NCBI RefSeq assembly: GCF_014066305.1
Contig: NW_023501040.1
Location: 744,001-808,000, forward strand
Direction of reading: 5' to 3'
Length of the DNA: 64,000 nt
DNA from: Letharia columbiana
Lineage: Eukaryota > Ascomycota > Lecanoromycetes > Lecanorales > Parmeliaceae
The position numbers and the translations under genes were made by a program. The notes under the pieces were generated by a model. The model did not search any database and was not told the DNA's origin. It worked only from the letters and a program-made list of their open reading frames with translations. Every line of letters begins with the position of its first letter. Positions within the stretch are counted from its first letter, which is position 1. Below are positions 13,093 through 24,586 of this stretch, piece after piece.

Positions 13093-14123
13093 ATGAAATT
13101 TCTACCAAGGTTGGAAACCATGGCAGAGACAACTCCTCTTCTTCTTCCTCGAGCATACAGGGTTTCCCACCATATTCCAAGTTTTCTCCGTGTCTGTCAT
13201 TCACCATGGCCTTTTCTTGGTCAACAGGCACTCCTGGCTGTTCGAGCAACCTTTGCAGTGTTCTTGTCTATCGTTTTCATTTTGGACATACCCTATGGAA
13301 TCAATCACACCCGGAGAGGAAAACAGCTCGCATTCGAAGCTAGCAACGTCAGCCTCATTATCCAGATTTGCTACTACTGGACCACAACGGTGGGTGTCTC
13401 GCCTCTGCGTTGCGTCAATTTGTTAAACCCTCCAACAGTCGTGGACATTGCAACATATTTTGGCACCAGATGGTCGATTGCCTCCAGAGAAACAAGCCAA
13501 GGGAAAATTTCTAGCCCAGACACAAGCCCTTTTCTCAGCTCCAACGTCAACTGACAACAATTCCAAAGAACGCTTCGTATTCTCGACCTTCTATAACGCA
13601 TCTGTCACATTTCCCTTCATAGTCAGCATTGCCTATTGGCTGGTGGTATATCCTTCGGAACCTGTCCTTGATCAAGGGAGCAAAGGCGAGCGTCTTCATC
13701 ACTTTGTACTCATCAGCATCACTGTGCTCAACTCTGTGATCGCCTTCCTGGAGGTGATGGTCCTGAGCAGCGTCCGAAAGCAGAAGGTACGTAGTCTTTC
13801 GTGCCAGAGAAACAATTGTCTGAAAGTTCTAGGATCTCGCCACGCAGATTGCCGGTGTCATCGCTATATACCTCTTATACGGGATATGGACGGTTTTTGG
13901 TCATTCCGTCACCGGCGAGTATGTGTACAAATATTTTGACCCCGATTATGCTGGCTGGAGAGGCGTTGCTACGACCGATATCTTCATCTTGTCTCTGACG
14001 GTCACTGTGTTCTTTGCCCAGCGGGGGCTGCACGCACTGCGTGAGATCTTGGCCTGGAAGGCAGAGTGCGATCTTTCAGGACGTCGAGAGCGGCTGACTG
14101 CCCCCTCGTGTCCCCATCACTAG
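13093..14123 (+). CDS. Multi-pass membrane protein, FAR-17a/AIG1-like
   Basis: Predicted 311-aa polytopic membrane protein. Exons 13093-13389, 13439-13786 and 13833-14123, all junctions phase 0 with GTGGGT and GTACGT donors. Five to six hydrophobic segments are visible: ALLAVRATFAVFLSIVFIL, SLIIQICYYWTTT, FPFIVSIAYWLVVY, HHFVLISITVLNSVIAFLEV, IAGVIAIYLLYGIWTVFGH and DIFILSLTVTVFFA. The arrangement (FLxxV..YW, a late WxxxGHxVTGEYVYKYFDP motif) resembles the FAR-17a/AIG1 family, whose mammalian members hydrolyse FAHFA lipids; membership here is suggestive, not proven. An alternative start is the Met ten codons later (MAETTPLL). Confidence 0.7.
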
Positions 14124-15238
14124 GGTCCCAGTCCTTCACATCAACCGACACCAGCGTTGAATTCCACTGCTAGACTTTCGCTATCCATGTCTGCCATCCT
14201 TTAAACAACGCTCACTCAGGCCTTAGCTCTGGAGTGCCTGGTGCGGATGATTGGCTTTGTTGGATGTGCATAATTGACGGCTCATTGCTAGGTTTCCCGC
14301 AAGCCCCATATTGCATCTCTCGGGCTTGTGAGCCATCCAGTCCGGCAAATACATATCCGCTACTGTGAAATTGGCTTAGAGCAAATCAGACGCCATCCTT
14401 GGAGTTCAAACCTTTGGCTGAAGGCTTTGACGTATCCATCTTGGAGAGAGTCTGCTCGATTTTTGACCCCGAACAAGCCAAAAAATCCTTCTTAATCGCC
14501 ACTTTTACCACTCATTAGTCTCCCGTTCGGCTTTCTCAGCACTTCTTTTGCTCTTAGTCTCCTCATTTAACCGCCGTTTTCACCGTACTCACAGCATTGA
14601 ATGCTTGGTTCCTGACAGGTGCTGGGGCATACAATCTATCTTTCAGCAGCAGGCCAACTTGACCACCTTCTCAACTCGTGAATTTCACCAGTTCATGAAG
14701 GCAGAGTCTGGCTTAGACGGCGACGTATTGCTGTGGGCCCAGCACCTAGGAGTCCAGAGCATTCTGTTAACCCCTCTCACACGACATCGAGATCTTCACT
14801 CACTATCAATCATCAATCACAAAATCGTGGCCCTCTTCCTCTCACCTACCTCCTGATAGCATTGCTCGCATAAGCCTTGTTTTCTGTTCACTCATTGACT
14901 CTCCGTACTTTATCTACAACTCAAGAGTCCGAGTACTCGGTGTCTTGAAAGCACCTCATGCTCTTCACCTCTTTTACTTTGAGGAATCCATGCTTGTGTC
15001 GCTTACAACCTCTCTTCACCCTCTGAAGTCAACATTCATCCCACTTTTCACACCGCCAAGTTCCTCTTGAAAATTCGTTGGTGATCTCTCAAAGTGAGCT
15101 GACGTTCTGATTTGCACCTTCTCAAACCTTCTTGCTCTCACACAGGTCCTAAAAACCCAGATTGCGCGTTGACACAGTCCGATTAACATCATCACCTCTG
15201 GACTACCAGTTCCGGCGTCCAGTCTCATTCCGCCCTCG
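14124..15238. other. Long intergenic / 5' leader before the PWWP gene
   Basis: About 1.1 kb with no coding frame I trust. The 3' 700 bases are pyrimidine-rich (repeated CTC and CTT runs), as in long fungal promoters and 5' UTRs. Several short upstream ATGs are present (for example 14548), so the downstream transcript may have upstream ORFs if its leader is long. Confidence 0.4.
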
Positions 15239-17195
15239 ATGGCTCTCTTCAGGCATAGCTTGTCCTCTGTCAGAACCCCACTCGGCCACCCAAACATCAT
15301 GCAAATTGAGATCAACGAGCCAAAAGAAGGGGATTACTTGTCTGTGAAGCAAGATGGGGAAGACTGGCCCATCCTAATCTGTGACGAAGAGATGGTGCAG
15401 ACTTTCTTCACCCGTTCGCCACGGCCGGGGAATGCACGACAGGCAGACGGGACTTGGGGGAAAGAGTACAAGGCAGGTGGCCCTTCGATCAGTGATAGAC
15501 GCTTCCCAGCTATCTTCCTGGGGACGTTGAAATTGTAAGTCCTCTGGTGGCTGGCTGGCTGCCTCACGTTGGTCGATTAACTCTCTCCGCTAGTATCTGG
15601 GTGCCCTTGAAAGGTCTCGAGCCAATCGATATTGACATGGGCCGAGCCATTCGAGACTCTACTTCAAACCCTTTGCTTGCGAAAGCTTGGATGGAGTACA
15701 TTAGCCAGTATAGAGGGGACAAGATTGTCGAATGGAAATGCATTGATCACTGGAAAGCAAGACTCCACGCGCAGCGTCTGGACAAAACTACACCTGGCGG
15801 AGTCAAGAAAGAGGGGTTGACTGCTGGGAAGACGCCCGAAGGTCGCAAGCGCAAAGGCACGCCCAAGTTCAGATATCCTCCCGGGTACCGCAACGAGGAA
15901 TCAGATGATGAAGAATCAGATGACCTCTTCCTCAAAGGTAACACCGCTGGACCAAAGATCAAGCGAGAATCCAACAATTCGATCTCTTCTGAGGAAATGG
16001 ATGCTTTGTATGGTGATCCAGACCCGCTGTACCCGAGATCCTCTCAGTCAAGCAAGAGAAGCAAGCTCGATCTCTCTGGACGTTTCTCGATGAGGCCTTC
16101 GACACCACTGAGAGCCAGCAGTGGCAGGCTTGCGACCCGAATGCCTTCTCCTGCACGTCATGGAACACCTTTTCGATCGACCAACCAAAAGATTGGGATC
16201 AACGAGTAAGTCTATGGCAGTATGGACCGGGACAGTTCTGGATGCTGACCGCTTTCTCTCCCAGTCTAAACACGGTCATGATATACGTTGACAACCCACA
16301 CAAGATGTTCAAAGTCAGACGCAGCGGCTTGGATGCGAGCCCGCTTCTGTTGAACTTTCTCACGCATCATCCCGAAAATGGCTGGTATATCATGTCGCCC
16401 ATGCTGTCCTCCCTTGACGCGAACGACTTCCAGCCAATTGGCGAATACATTGATCGTCGCGAGTATCAGCCCAATATTTTGGATGAAGGTACCATACACG
16501 TCCGCCTTGAAGGTTACCTGGACCCTGAGATGCTTCGTCACGAGATAGTGCGCTGCGGTACGATTTACCTGGTGGCCCAAAAACTCGAGATGCCGGGCCT
16601 TCAGCATCTCGCCTTCCGCAAACTCAAGGCCCTAGCGTCTCACTACCAGGCCTTGGAGATCTTGACCGTGATCGAGTTGCTGTTTCAGATTGGCAGTCCG
16701 GAGGTTCGTCAATACCTGACGCAGCATGTCGCGGACCACTATTGGAACCTCATCCTCGCGGAGACCGAGAGGATGGTTGAGACTATGCGCGCGAATGTGG
16801 ACTTGGCGAAGGCGGTCTTTGGTAAGTTGAGCGGCCAGGATGACAAGGTCAAGATGGAGGAGATTGTGAAAGAGGAGGGGAAAGAAGAGGCGGCCGATGA
16901 GACCAAGGGAGGGGGCACCAGGGGGAAAATAGAGGATCTGAGCGAGGAAGGAGAGGTTGACGGGATGAACAACAAAGCAAAAGTTGATGGTGCCGATGAA
17001 GAGGGTAGTATGGTTGAAGAGAAGAAGGAGGAGGCAGGCAACCAGACCAACAAGAAGAAGAAGACTGATGAGCCAATCAATCAAACAGAGGAGGAGATGG
17101 TCAAAAAGGCACTTCGTCAGTCTGACGAGGGGCAGACCGAGGTAGACTGGGTGGAGCTGGTGCAGAAACAGTCGGACCTTTATGAAGCTTTTTGA
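15239..17195 (+). CDS. PWWP-domain and BTB-like-domain nuclear protein
   Basis: 612 aa from exons 15239-15534, 15594-16205 and 16265-17195. Residues about 25-110 form a PWWP-like module (GDYLSVKQDGEDWPILICDE, later RRFPAIFLGTLKFIWV), a fold that reads methylated histone tails and DNA. A basic Ser/Lys-rich middle (EGRKRKGTPKFRYPPGYR, then acidic EESDDEESDD) suggests nuclear localisation. Residues about 305-460 look like a BTB/POZ-type dimerisation unit (NTVMIYVDNPHKMFKVRR, SPLLLNFL, then YLVAQKLEMPGLQHLAFRKL, the usual BTB C-terminal helix). The tail is Lys/Glu-rich coiled coil. The second Met (MQIEINEPKEGDY) is an alternative start. The overall role in chromatin is inferred from the PWWP part. 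Confidence 0.75.
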
Positions 17196-17439
17196 TGATC
17201 ACATGGTCTCGATGAAGCGGGCATGTTGCTTTGGAGACTGATAGATGAGTTGTCTTTAGTCAGATTCTGCCAGACGTTTCGAAATCTGTTGCTGGCATCT
17301 CTCATTGCGCAAAAAGAAATGGGTTTGGGCTTGCATATTATCATTAGACAGGGCTGAAACACTTGGACTCGCCGCTCATTTCTCGCAAGCACTATCTATC
17401 ATCCAGTACTCTTGGCTCCAAAACCACTCCATACGTTTT

Positions 17440-19343
17440 TCACAATTTCGTAACCAGCTTCCCGGCCCCCACCACCCCGGCGGCGAGCAACTGCACCACC
17501 ACGCCCATGAACCAGAACAACACTTCGAAAGCCCAATACAGCAACTTCAGCACCGCCCTCGTCGTTTTGGGCAAACTCTCGTCCTCCGTCGAGAAGATCT
17601 GCTTCGGCGGCTGACGCTTCGTCTTCTTCCCTCCCACCGTCTCCGGTCCTCGGTGCGGCGGTAGGAACTGCAGCTCGATATCCTGCCCGTAGGCCGAGGC
17701 GGAGTGCAGAGAGCGGTCCGACCCGATCGACTTTGTGGATCGGAAGACGGAGAAACGGGACGGGGATCTTTTGTCGTTTCCGAGGGACGAGCGGGGCGGG
17801 TCGTACGCGAGGGTCGGAGGCGGTGGGAAGAGGGGGCGGTGAGGGGAGGTGGGGACGGCGTGGGAGGATGGGCTTGGAGGGGCGCAGGAGCGGTGGAGAT
17901 GGAGGAGGAGGGCGAGGAGGGTGGACATGAGGGTGTCGAGGATGTAGAGGGATGGGAGGGCCGTGATCGCGGGGGGGTGGAGGGTCAGTGCGAGTGTTTG
18001 GAGGGAGAGGGCGAGGAGGGGCGTGTGGGTTTCTGGGGCGAAGATTGTGATTCTCTGCGGGTTTGAAGGGTTAGGTGTGATCTCGATTGCGAGCGTTGTA
18101 GCCGCCGAGTCGAGCAAAGTCGGATGCATGAGGCAGTATTTGTTACTGTCGCTGTCCCACAGCAGCATGCTGGCCTCCTGCTCTTGAGCCCTGCCGATAG
18201 CTTCGGCTTGCAGATCAGCGCACGCTTTGCGGTCGAGCTTGTGAGCGACTGCTACGTTGGAGGAGTGGTCGAGGGCCATTAAGCCGGCTAACTTGGGAAA
18301 GATGCAGGTCACGAGGGGATCTGCCGATGTGGGCTTTTCGAGGGTTGACGTCGTGCTTTGGATGGTTGGGTTGCGGTTCCCGGGGTGGGTGCGGGAGACG
18401 GTAATGTTGGAGTGGGAGGCTTCGAGGGTGTAGATTGGGTCCGAGGTGGAGGCGTTGAAGGTGATTATTTCTCGGCCAACGGTCAAATCATCGCTGTGCG
18501 CTCGTTAGCAAGGGTTCAAGATACAGTTGGAATAGATCCGCTCACCAGCTTAGCTCTAAAACATATGTATCAGCCACTTCTTCCGAGGCTGTCTGGCCAT
18601 TGGCAATGTCCCATAGGTCCAGAAGGTCTTCAGGACTGGAGAGCGTCGGTTCGTGTTCGGCATTATCTGCAGATCGAAATGGTGATTCTTTGACGTCTGC
18701 AGCCTTCAGTCTTTCTCTCTCTGATTGCAGATATGCCGAGTTAGGACGATTGTTTGCTTGCTGTGAATATGAGGGCGGACGATAGGAAGAGGTTCCTGCC
18801 ACAGCCATAGCGCTTGCTAATCCAGGCACCCTTTCTATATCAGGTCGATATTGCTGTTGTGTAAAAGGTACGTTAGGGTCGTAGCGAGGGAACATTGAGC
18901 GCATTACCGGCGTAGCGCCGCTGTTACTACGGACGAGTGTTGGTGAGGTCGTACTGGAGCGTGGCAACGGTACTTCAGTCGGCGAAGCGGCTCGACTGCG
19001 TGTAGAGAACGATGTAAGAGGGCTCGGTGGAGTAGCGGGTCGCTGATCATCTGAGATGTATGCCTTAGGAGGTATGGCAAGAGGCGGAGGTTGTGGTTTT
19101 TGTCTTGGGGCTTTTTCTACTGTATCCTGCGTCTTCAAGATGACAGAAGGAGGTCCAGGGGGGAGGAGGAGGCGCTTCTGTAATGTGTATAACGAAGCCA
19201 TTCGTCTTGCCCGAGGGGTGGAGCATGTCGAACTCCGGCAAGCCTGCTATCGGCTTGCTGGTATATCTTGTGCTACTTTTATGCACTGGGCGCCTCAACG
19301 AGGACATTGTCGGGAATCTTTGTAGAGCCCTTTCCGAAGCCAT
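17440..19343 (-). CDS. Unknown Pro/Ser-rich protein with C-terminal hydrophobic anchor; possible frameshift near the 5' end
   Basis: I do not recognise the family. The uninterrupted model begins at 19201 (569 aa) with exons 19201-18546 and 18493-17440, joined by a 52-bp GTGAGC..ACAG intron. Residues 20-200 are low-complexity Pro/Ser/Arg. The second half has an ordered region (KLAGLMALDHSSNVAVAHKL, then SNKYCLMHPTLLDSAATTL) and ends with an aromatic hydrophobic helix pair (LYWAFEVLFWFMGVVVQLL) with a short Lys tail, suggesting tail anchoring. A convincing upstream frame starts at 19343 (MASERALQRF..GFVIHITEAPPPPP) but is one base out of frame, the break lying in a C6 run at 19158-19163. If that run were C5 the protein would gain about 47 N-terminal residues. 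The span given covers both models. Confidence 0.6.
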
Positions 19344-20253
19344 TAGGAAAGATTGGATGAGTATTAGTTGAGCAGCAACTGGACCGTGAGATCATGGACT
19401 CGGCCCAGAAGAGAGCAATGAGCGGAAAACATATACGAGACTGCAAGCAACTCGCGACGCAACAATGATATACCGAGCAAGAAAGAAAAGCAGCGATGAC
19501 TCTGCTGAGGCCCAGAATACCTGTGTCGCACAGCGCAGTCTTCAAACAAGGAGACAAATTGAGAACCTTCACAGGTCTCACCAAAACATATACCCACCCG
19601 GCCGTTCTGCGGGCCCTTCCCACCATAGGCAGAAGGGACCATCTTCAGGGCGCCAAAGGACATGATACTTCTCCTTCAGTCTGTTCTTGAGGTTGCCAAG
19701 GAAGTAAGACCTATAATTGTATCTCACGATTCGTGATGTTGGTGCTGACTGGATGAAAGGTGTGCTTCCTTCGAGCTAATGCAGGTTCCTCGGCGCGTAT
19801 TTTAGCGTCAGCAATGATTGGCTGGTGTGACGACAGGGGTTCGCGCCCGAAGGTCTTGGGTTTGAGCGGTTCAATGCACGAAGAGATAACCATGGTGTCG
19901 ACCAGTCGTTGCCAACGGTGAGATTATACACTGAAATACGCCAAGACGCAAGCACGTCGAGCAGTTTCTGAACAATACAGAATGACGAGAGCAAGAACGG
20001 AGCAAGATGAATCATGGATGCACCATGGTCAAACAACTCCAGGCAAATAGTTTTGAGAACAGAAGGAAGGGACAAGAGACAGAAGACATAAGACGTTAAT
20101 TGGAGGATGACTGATTGCTTCGTCGATGTGACATCCAGGGGCGATCTATTATACATGGAACGGCTCCCGAATATGACTTCGAAACATTCTGGATGTCATG
20201 CCTGCGAGAAGGCGACGCCTGCCAATGTCTCCTCCCATATCTCATGGGACTAC
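19344..20253. other. Intergenic; two small overlapping ORFs of uncertain status
   Basis: Opposing small frames exist at 19496-19690 (+, 64 aa) and 19364-19663 (-, 99 aa). Both look moderately protein-like but neither has recognisable motifs, so neither is annotated. The rest is non-coding. Confidence 0.35.
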
Positions 20254-20656
20254 CTAGCGAGTCGACGAAGTTCCATCCTCCGCTCCAGGCAAACCCTCCT
20301 CATCGCCCGGCTCAGTGTAGCCTCCACTGGGCTTCGCACCTCGAGTGCGCCCGCCGATGATGTTGCTCTGGTCAATGGCATCGCTGTCATCCTTGGCTGC
20401 AGCTCCGTCAACAATATCCAATTGAGGAAAAGAGATGAAGAAAGACGGATAAGGGGGACAGAGGCGTACCCAAAGTCTCATCGGAATCGGCAGTGGCAGG
20501 ATCAATGGGGTCAGATACGGGTGCCTCGTCACTTTGGACGGGAATATGGTGCTGGCCCGTGCGGCTTTTGTAGTCGTTGTCCACGGAGTCGCCTTGGGGG
20601 ACGTCGCCACCAGTCATATCGTTCTGCTGCTCGTACTTGTCGTCTGCTGAAGACAT
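20254..20656 (-). CDS. Small acidic protein with CHZ-like motif (candidate H2A.Z chaperone Chz1 relative)
   Basis: 111 aa from exons 20656-20470 and 20402-20254, with a 67-bp intron (GTACGC..GGAG; a CTGCAG acceptor four bases further fits poorly in frame). The protein is hydrophilic and acidic throughout, with no hydrophobic core. Near residue 70 it carries AIDQSNIIGGRTRG, close to the CHZ consensus of Chz1 proteins (ID-x-SNII-x-GRRTRG), by which Chz1 binds H2A.Z-H2B. The flanks lack the strong D/E runs typical of Chz1, and the tail PSGGYTEPGDEEGLPGAEDG is Gly-rich, so this may be a paralogue or a convergent disordered protein. Length agrees with Chz1 (about 100-150 aa). Confidence 0.6.
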
Positions 20657-21459
20657 GGTTATGGTCTGTTAGAAAGATAACGAGGTGAATATGGTATTTG
20701 TCCTGAATGGATGGGTGGTAGGTTGTTTGATATGTGTACAATTGGATGAGACGCCCTTCTTGTACTCCATCTCATGCAACCAATCTTGGGAAAAAACCCA
20801 CGTCTGCCACTGACCGCATGGCGAGCTTCATGATATCATGAATTAGCACCCGAGTCTCGTGACATCATGAAAAGGAGCTAGACACTGATACCCCTGGCCC
20901 CAACCCCAGCTTCGAAGATCTTGTTCACGCTTGTCCCTGACTATCGATGTGTTAGAACGCCTTAGTGGGTCTGTCGAGCTGTCACTATTATCTTAAACAG
21001 CATATCGGTGTACCTAACATAGGTTTTAGTGGGTGGGGAAAGGGCAAAGTGTATCTCGTTCGGACTTTTGGGCTTTCGTGTATTCGCAGATGTGGCTTTG
21101 GTCTCAAAGTAACACATGTGTATCCCTGCTAGACCGATGGTAAAGACATGCGCTGGAACTCCATGATGCACACATCGTGAGACTGGGCTCGATCAGAAGT
21201 CCGACGAGGATAGCATAAGTATGTCTTGGGTGTGTACGGGAACTTGTAGAGACTAGAGAGGCACAGTTGCAGAGTTGGTCATGAGCTCACTGTTTTTGGC
21301 TGGGTCTGATCAATGTCTTCTGGCCGTTAATATCTGGCTATCTTCAGCTAGTAGTTTGTAACGACAGTGCTAATGAGCCCCAGTTGTAGCTGCTCATCCC
21401 ATGATTCATCCTGCAAACTGACTATCCACCGATATCCCTCATGGCCTTCGTGCTATTCC
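20657..21459. other. Intergenic with a 16-bp perfect palindrome
   Basis: No coding frame supported. This is the upstream side of the CHZ-like gene and the downstream side of the KGG gene. It contains the perfect palindrome described separately and a second half-match (GACATCATGAAA) about 30 bp away. Confidence 0.4.
20827..20842. promoter_or_regulatory. Perfect 16-bp palindrome upstream of the CHZ-like gene
   Basis: TTCATGATATCATGAA is identical on both strands and lies about 170 bp upstream of the start at 20656. A related TGACATCATGA follows near 20860. Position and symmetry fit a dimeric factor site, such as a bZIP-type TGACATCA half. Function is inference. Confidence 0.3.
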
Positions 21460-21978
21460 TCAAGAAGAAGATCCGCCCTTCCTTCCAGCCTCCTACGAAA
21501 ATTCCGGAATTAGTGTGGTTCTCTTTGGGTAATAGACCTAGAAACGAGACATATCTGAAAGGCAGAAACTAGCAGCAACATGCTTTCACTGCCGAAACAT
21601 GGCATTCCACCTGAGTGACGAGAGAATTCTGGAGGAATGAAGTGGCTTTGCTCCCGAAATCCGGCTTGCGGCCCCAATCTGCTACCAAACGAGAAGGATT
21701 TGCTCCTGGAAGTACGTACCTTGGCTGCTTCACTGCCCTTCTCGAACGATCCGCTCGAGGCCTGACCGCCCATGGATGCGATTTCCTTCTGTAGCAATTG
21801 TCACCAAATCTGCTGATGGTTGAAGGGCTGACCAGGGGGGGATTACCTGCTTCTCAGGATCCATGCTCGCGAATCCGCCCTCGTGGCTAGACTGACCTCC
21901 TTTCTTCGCAATCTCGGAGACTTCCTCCTTGGGGCGATTGGCAAAGTTGCCGGGGTTGGTGTTGCCGGTTGAAGACAT
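21460..21978 (-). CDS. Con-10/KGG-repeat stress protein
   Basis: 77-aa hydrophilic protein from exons 21978-21847, 21788-21720 and 21492-21460 with phase-0 introns (GTAATC..ACAG, 58 bp; GTACGT..GTAG, 227 bp). It carries the KGG stress repeats: GNFANRPKEEVSEIAKKGGQSS, then GGFASMDPEKQKEIASMGGQ, then GSFEKGSEAAKEAGRKGG, the last two Gly/Lys blocks being assembled across introns. The family includes Neurospora Con-10 and bacterial GsiB, small desiccation and conidiation proteins. The last exon codes only EAGRKGGSSS, so automatic gene callers may miss it. An AGGGG stress element lies upstream at about 22265-22271, consistent with stress induction though not proof. Confidence 0.85.
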
Positions 21979-23199
21979 GGTTTTGGTCGTAATGATTGAG
22001 TTGGCGTTTGAATGTGGGATTGATTTGCGAAGTGAGTGGTGGTTTGATTGATTGGAGAGATGGGAGTTGTGGTCTGTTCGGGTGAAAAAGATGAGAGTGG
22101 TAAAATTTGAAGGTGAGAATTTGGAGTGAATTTATACCACGTACGTGATGTTGACGTAATAAATGAAGTGGCGTGAAGTATCACATCACATTTCAAGCGG
22201 TGGAGTTTGTGGAGTTCAACATCAGGCAGCAGCCAATCAGATCACGAGCTAAGATTTGAGGCAAGAGGGGGGAAAGTTGTAGCAGGCATGACACGGGTAG
22301 AATTACGAAATTCGGTAGCGGTGAGGGGAATCTGACATGGCAAACAAAGATGCCATTCATGCTTGCTACATACTTGACTTTCCGCCCTTTCGGGACCGCA
22401 TCCATGCAAACCCCATCATCTCGTGCATGTGGTGACGGAATGTCAATGGTACTACAGCGTCTGAGCGTCGCGTATCCATGTCCCGGCTCTTAGCTTAATT
22501 CGCGATGCAGACGACCGTGGCATGGCGGCACCGTTGCCTTGGAAATGTGCGAGATCGGCATGTGTGAGTGGTGGTGAGATTTTGGACTATCACCGAATCT
22601 CTACAATGGTGACAACGATGATGTGCTAGCACCACTTACATGGCGATTTTTTGCTTTGCACCGCTTGTGTGACGAATCTTAATCAGTATGTCACTAAGGT
22701 AGCTGAGCTTGAACTGTCAGTCTTCACCCAGTCGGATCCGTATGCGCGTTTCCTCTTGACGTCAAGGATTTCAAGCCTTCCCTAAAGCAATCTCGCAGTT
22801 CCAATGTGAGTAATGACTGCCAGGCTGGCAACTCGTGCATTGCTCAGCGCGTACGACATACCTTAGGCCTTCCTATGCTGGAACAACTCTGAAATATTCC
22901 TTGCCACATGTAGCAGCTATACCCAAGGCTGACATGCTCCCTCCTTCGGCGGATCCAATCCCTTGCATGTCAGGAATCCAAACACGCCTCTAACATGGCT
23001 TTCATCCCTCAAAGTAGGACTCGGTGTCTGCTTCGATATGCATTCCGTCTCTCCTCCATCGTTACACACCTTCACATCCGCTCTCCCAAAATATGAACCG
23101 TTGCCGAAGCGGGAAAGGGACGGTCAATCGCATGCCACGTGGACAACGCCATCTCACCCAGCAGCTTGTCGAAGTTGATTCTGCCGCCTAAAATGAGGA
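21979..23199. other. Promoter of the KGG gene and non-coding DNA
   Basis: The first about 200 bases upstream of 21978 are A/G-biased on the plus strand (a CT-rich leader for the gene). An AGGGGG tract at about 22266-22271 resembles a stress response element. The remainder shows no supportable gene. Confidence 0.4.
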
Positions 23200-24586
23200 T
23201 TTTCTGTTAGAGCGGTGGAAAACCGTTAAGTCTATTTTTCTCTCATTTCAATCGCACGTAGGGCATCATCTCACAGATACCTTCCATATAGCCTTGTTTG
23301 CAGGCATACTCCATGAAATTATCTTCTGTCATTATTGCTTCGCTACCCTTCAATAAGTCATCATGGTTCTCGCGAGCTTTCCCACTAGCTTGAATTCGGC
23401 CTGCACGAGCAATCTTACTACAGACGCGTAGTTCCTTCTCGCAGCCTCATGAAGTGATTTCAAGCCACGGCAGTCTTCGCAATTAGATTCTGTATGATCA
23501 TCAAGCAGCATGGGGGCCATTTGGATCTGCCATCAATGTCTTCGTGAGTCCAGATCGTCCCCCTTACTACGAGTATCGCAGTGTATTTTGAAGCCCAGCG
23601 AAAACCGCAGTAGCAGGATGAGACGCAGATGGAGTCCCAGTGATCCGGCTCAAAATCAATTATGCCACAGCCAGGTCTGGGGGTCAGAATTCTTAGCGTT
23701 CAAGAAGCCTGCGAGAGCACTGGACAGCTCCTGATCTTCCTTGTCGTACCGGCGTGCGAAGTAAGTTTAATTTTTACCGCATAATCGAGAAAGGAAGAAT
23801 CTAAATACGCTGCTCAACAACAGAAAGCATTTGTCCAGTCTGTCTGGTCGTCCACGTCTGCATCGAGCTCTTGGTTGATGACTATGTCGGCCGTTGCGCT
23901 CCAGTAGGTCTCAGGCATCCGGAGCTTGGGTATCGAAAGGTATTCATCGTCGGAGTTTTGTGAGCTTGCTTGCTCTCAAGCACCGCGAATTGCCCCTTGG
24001 ATGAGCGTCTTGCTGAACTCTCACTGTCGTACAGGAACTCCATAGACGTGGGGTAAATGACGTGGATTGCATCATCATCCAATATATCAAGAAGTAGTGC
24101 GCAAGCTGTTCATTGCAATCTTGCTGGAACATTGTTGGAATCAGCAAATCCAGATTCTAAGGCGCTTGCAAGCTCGTTCAGGCGAAGGATTCTAGCGGCG
24201 AATGTAACACTTTGCAAGAAGTAATATTGAACTGATAGATCGATGTCCATAGACGTGATTCGTCCCAAAAACATATTCTTACACATCTCCTCGAGGCCCA
24301 CAGGTAGCATGTCCACTAATTATTGAACGTCAACCTGGCGTGACTGTCGGAGGGTCTCACTACGGATTTGCCAGCTTCTGGGACGCCTTGAACTCAGACC
24401 CTTCCATACCTGTCCGATTGTCGCGGCGAGAGTTGACGGCCTGAACTCTTGAGAGCGTGCCAGGTCGGAGCCCTGTACGAATGGGGCGACGACCCTGATC
24501 ATCAGCCGTTGGAAGCCAGCAGAGATCGCGGCCCCTCGAGTGCAACCGTGTGGAATATCAAACGGATCGATAAAGAGTTGCCCCAA
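23200..24586 (-). pseudogene. Decayed ankyrin-repeat gene
   Basis: Several minus-strand fragments look like one broken gene. Around 23400-23520 the translation contains a clear ankyrin helix pair, LHEAARRNYASVVRLLV, preceded by MAPMLLDDHTES. It hits a stop near 23365 and continues in another frame as DDLLKGSEAIMTEDNFMEYACKQGYMEG, also ankyrin-like. Upstream, 24586-24110 gives a longer frame (MGQLFIDPFDIPHGCT.., DMLPVGLEEMCKNMF..) that joins well across a 50-bp intron with GTTGACGT branch-like and AATTAG acceptor sequences. Between 24110 and 23600 the frame shifts repeatedly (AIHVIYPTSMEFLYDSE is one fragment). The ankyrin call is sound for one repeat; the extent, intactness and single-gene interpretation are inference. 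Confidence 0.5.

Noticed and set aside
19364..19690. Opposing small ORFs (64 aa plus, 99 aa minus)
   Set aside because: They overlap on opposite strands so at most one is real. No motif or splice evidence allows a choice.
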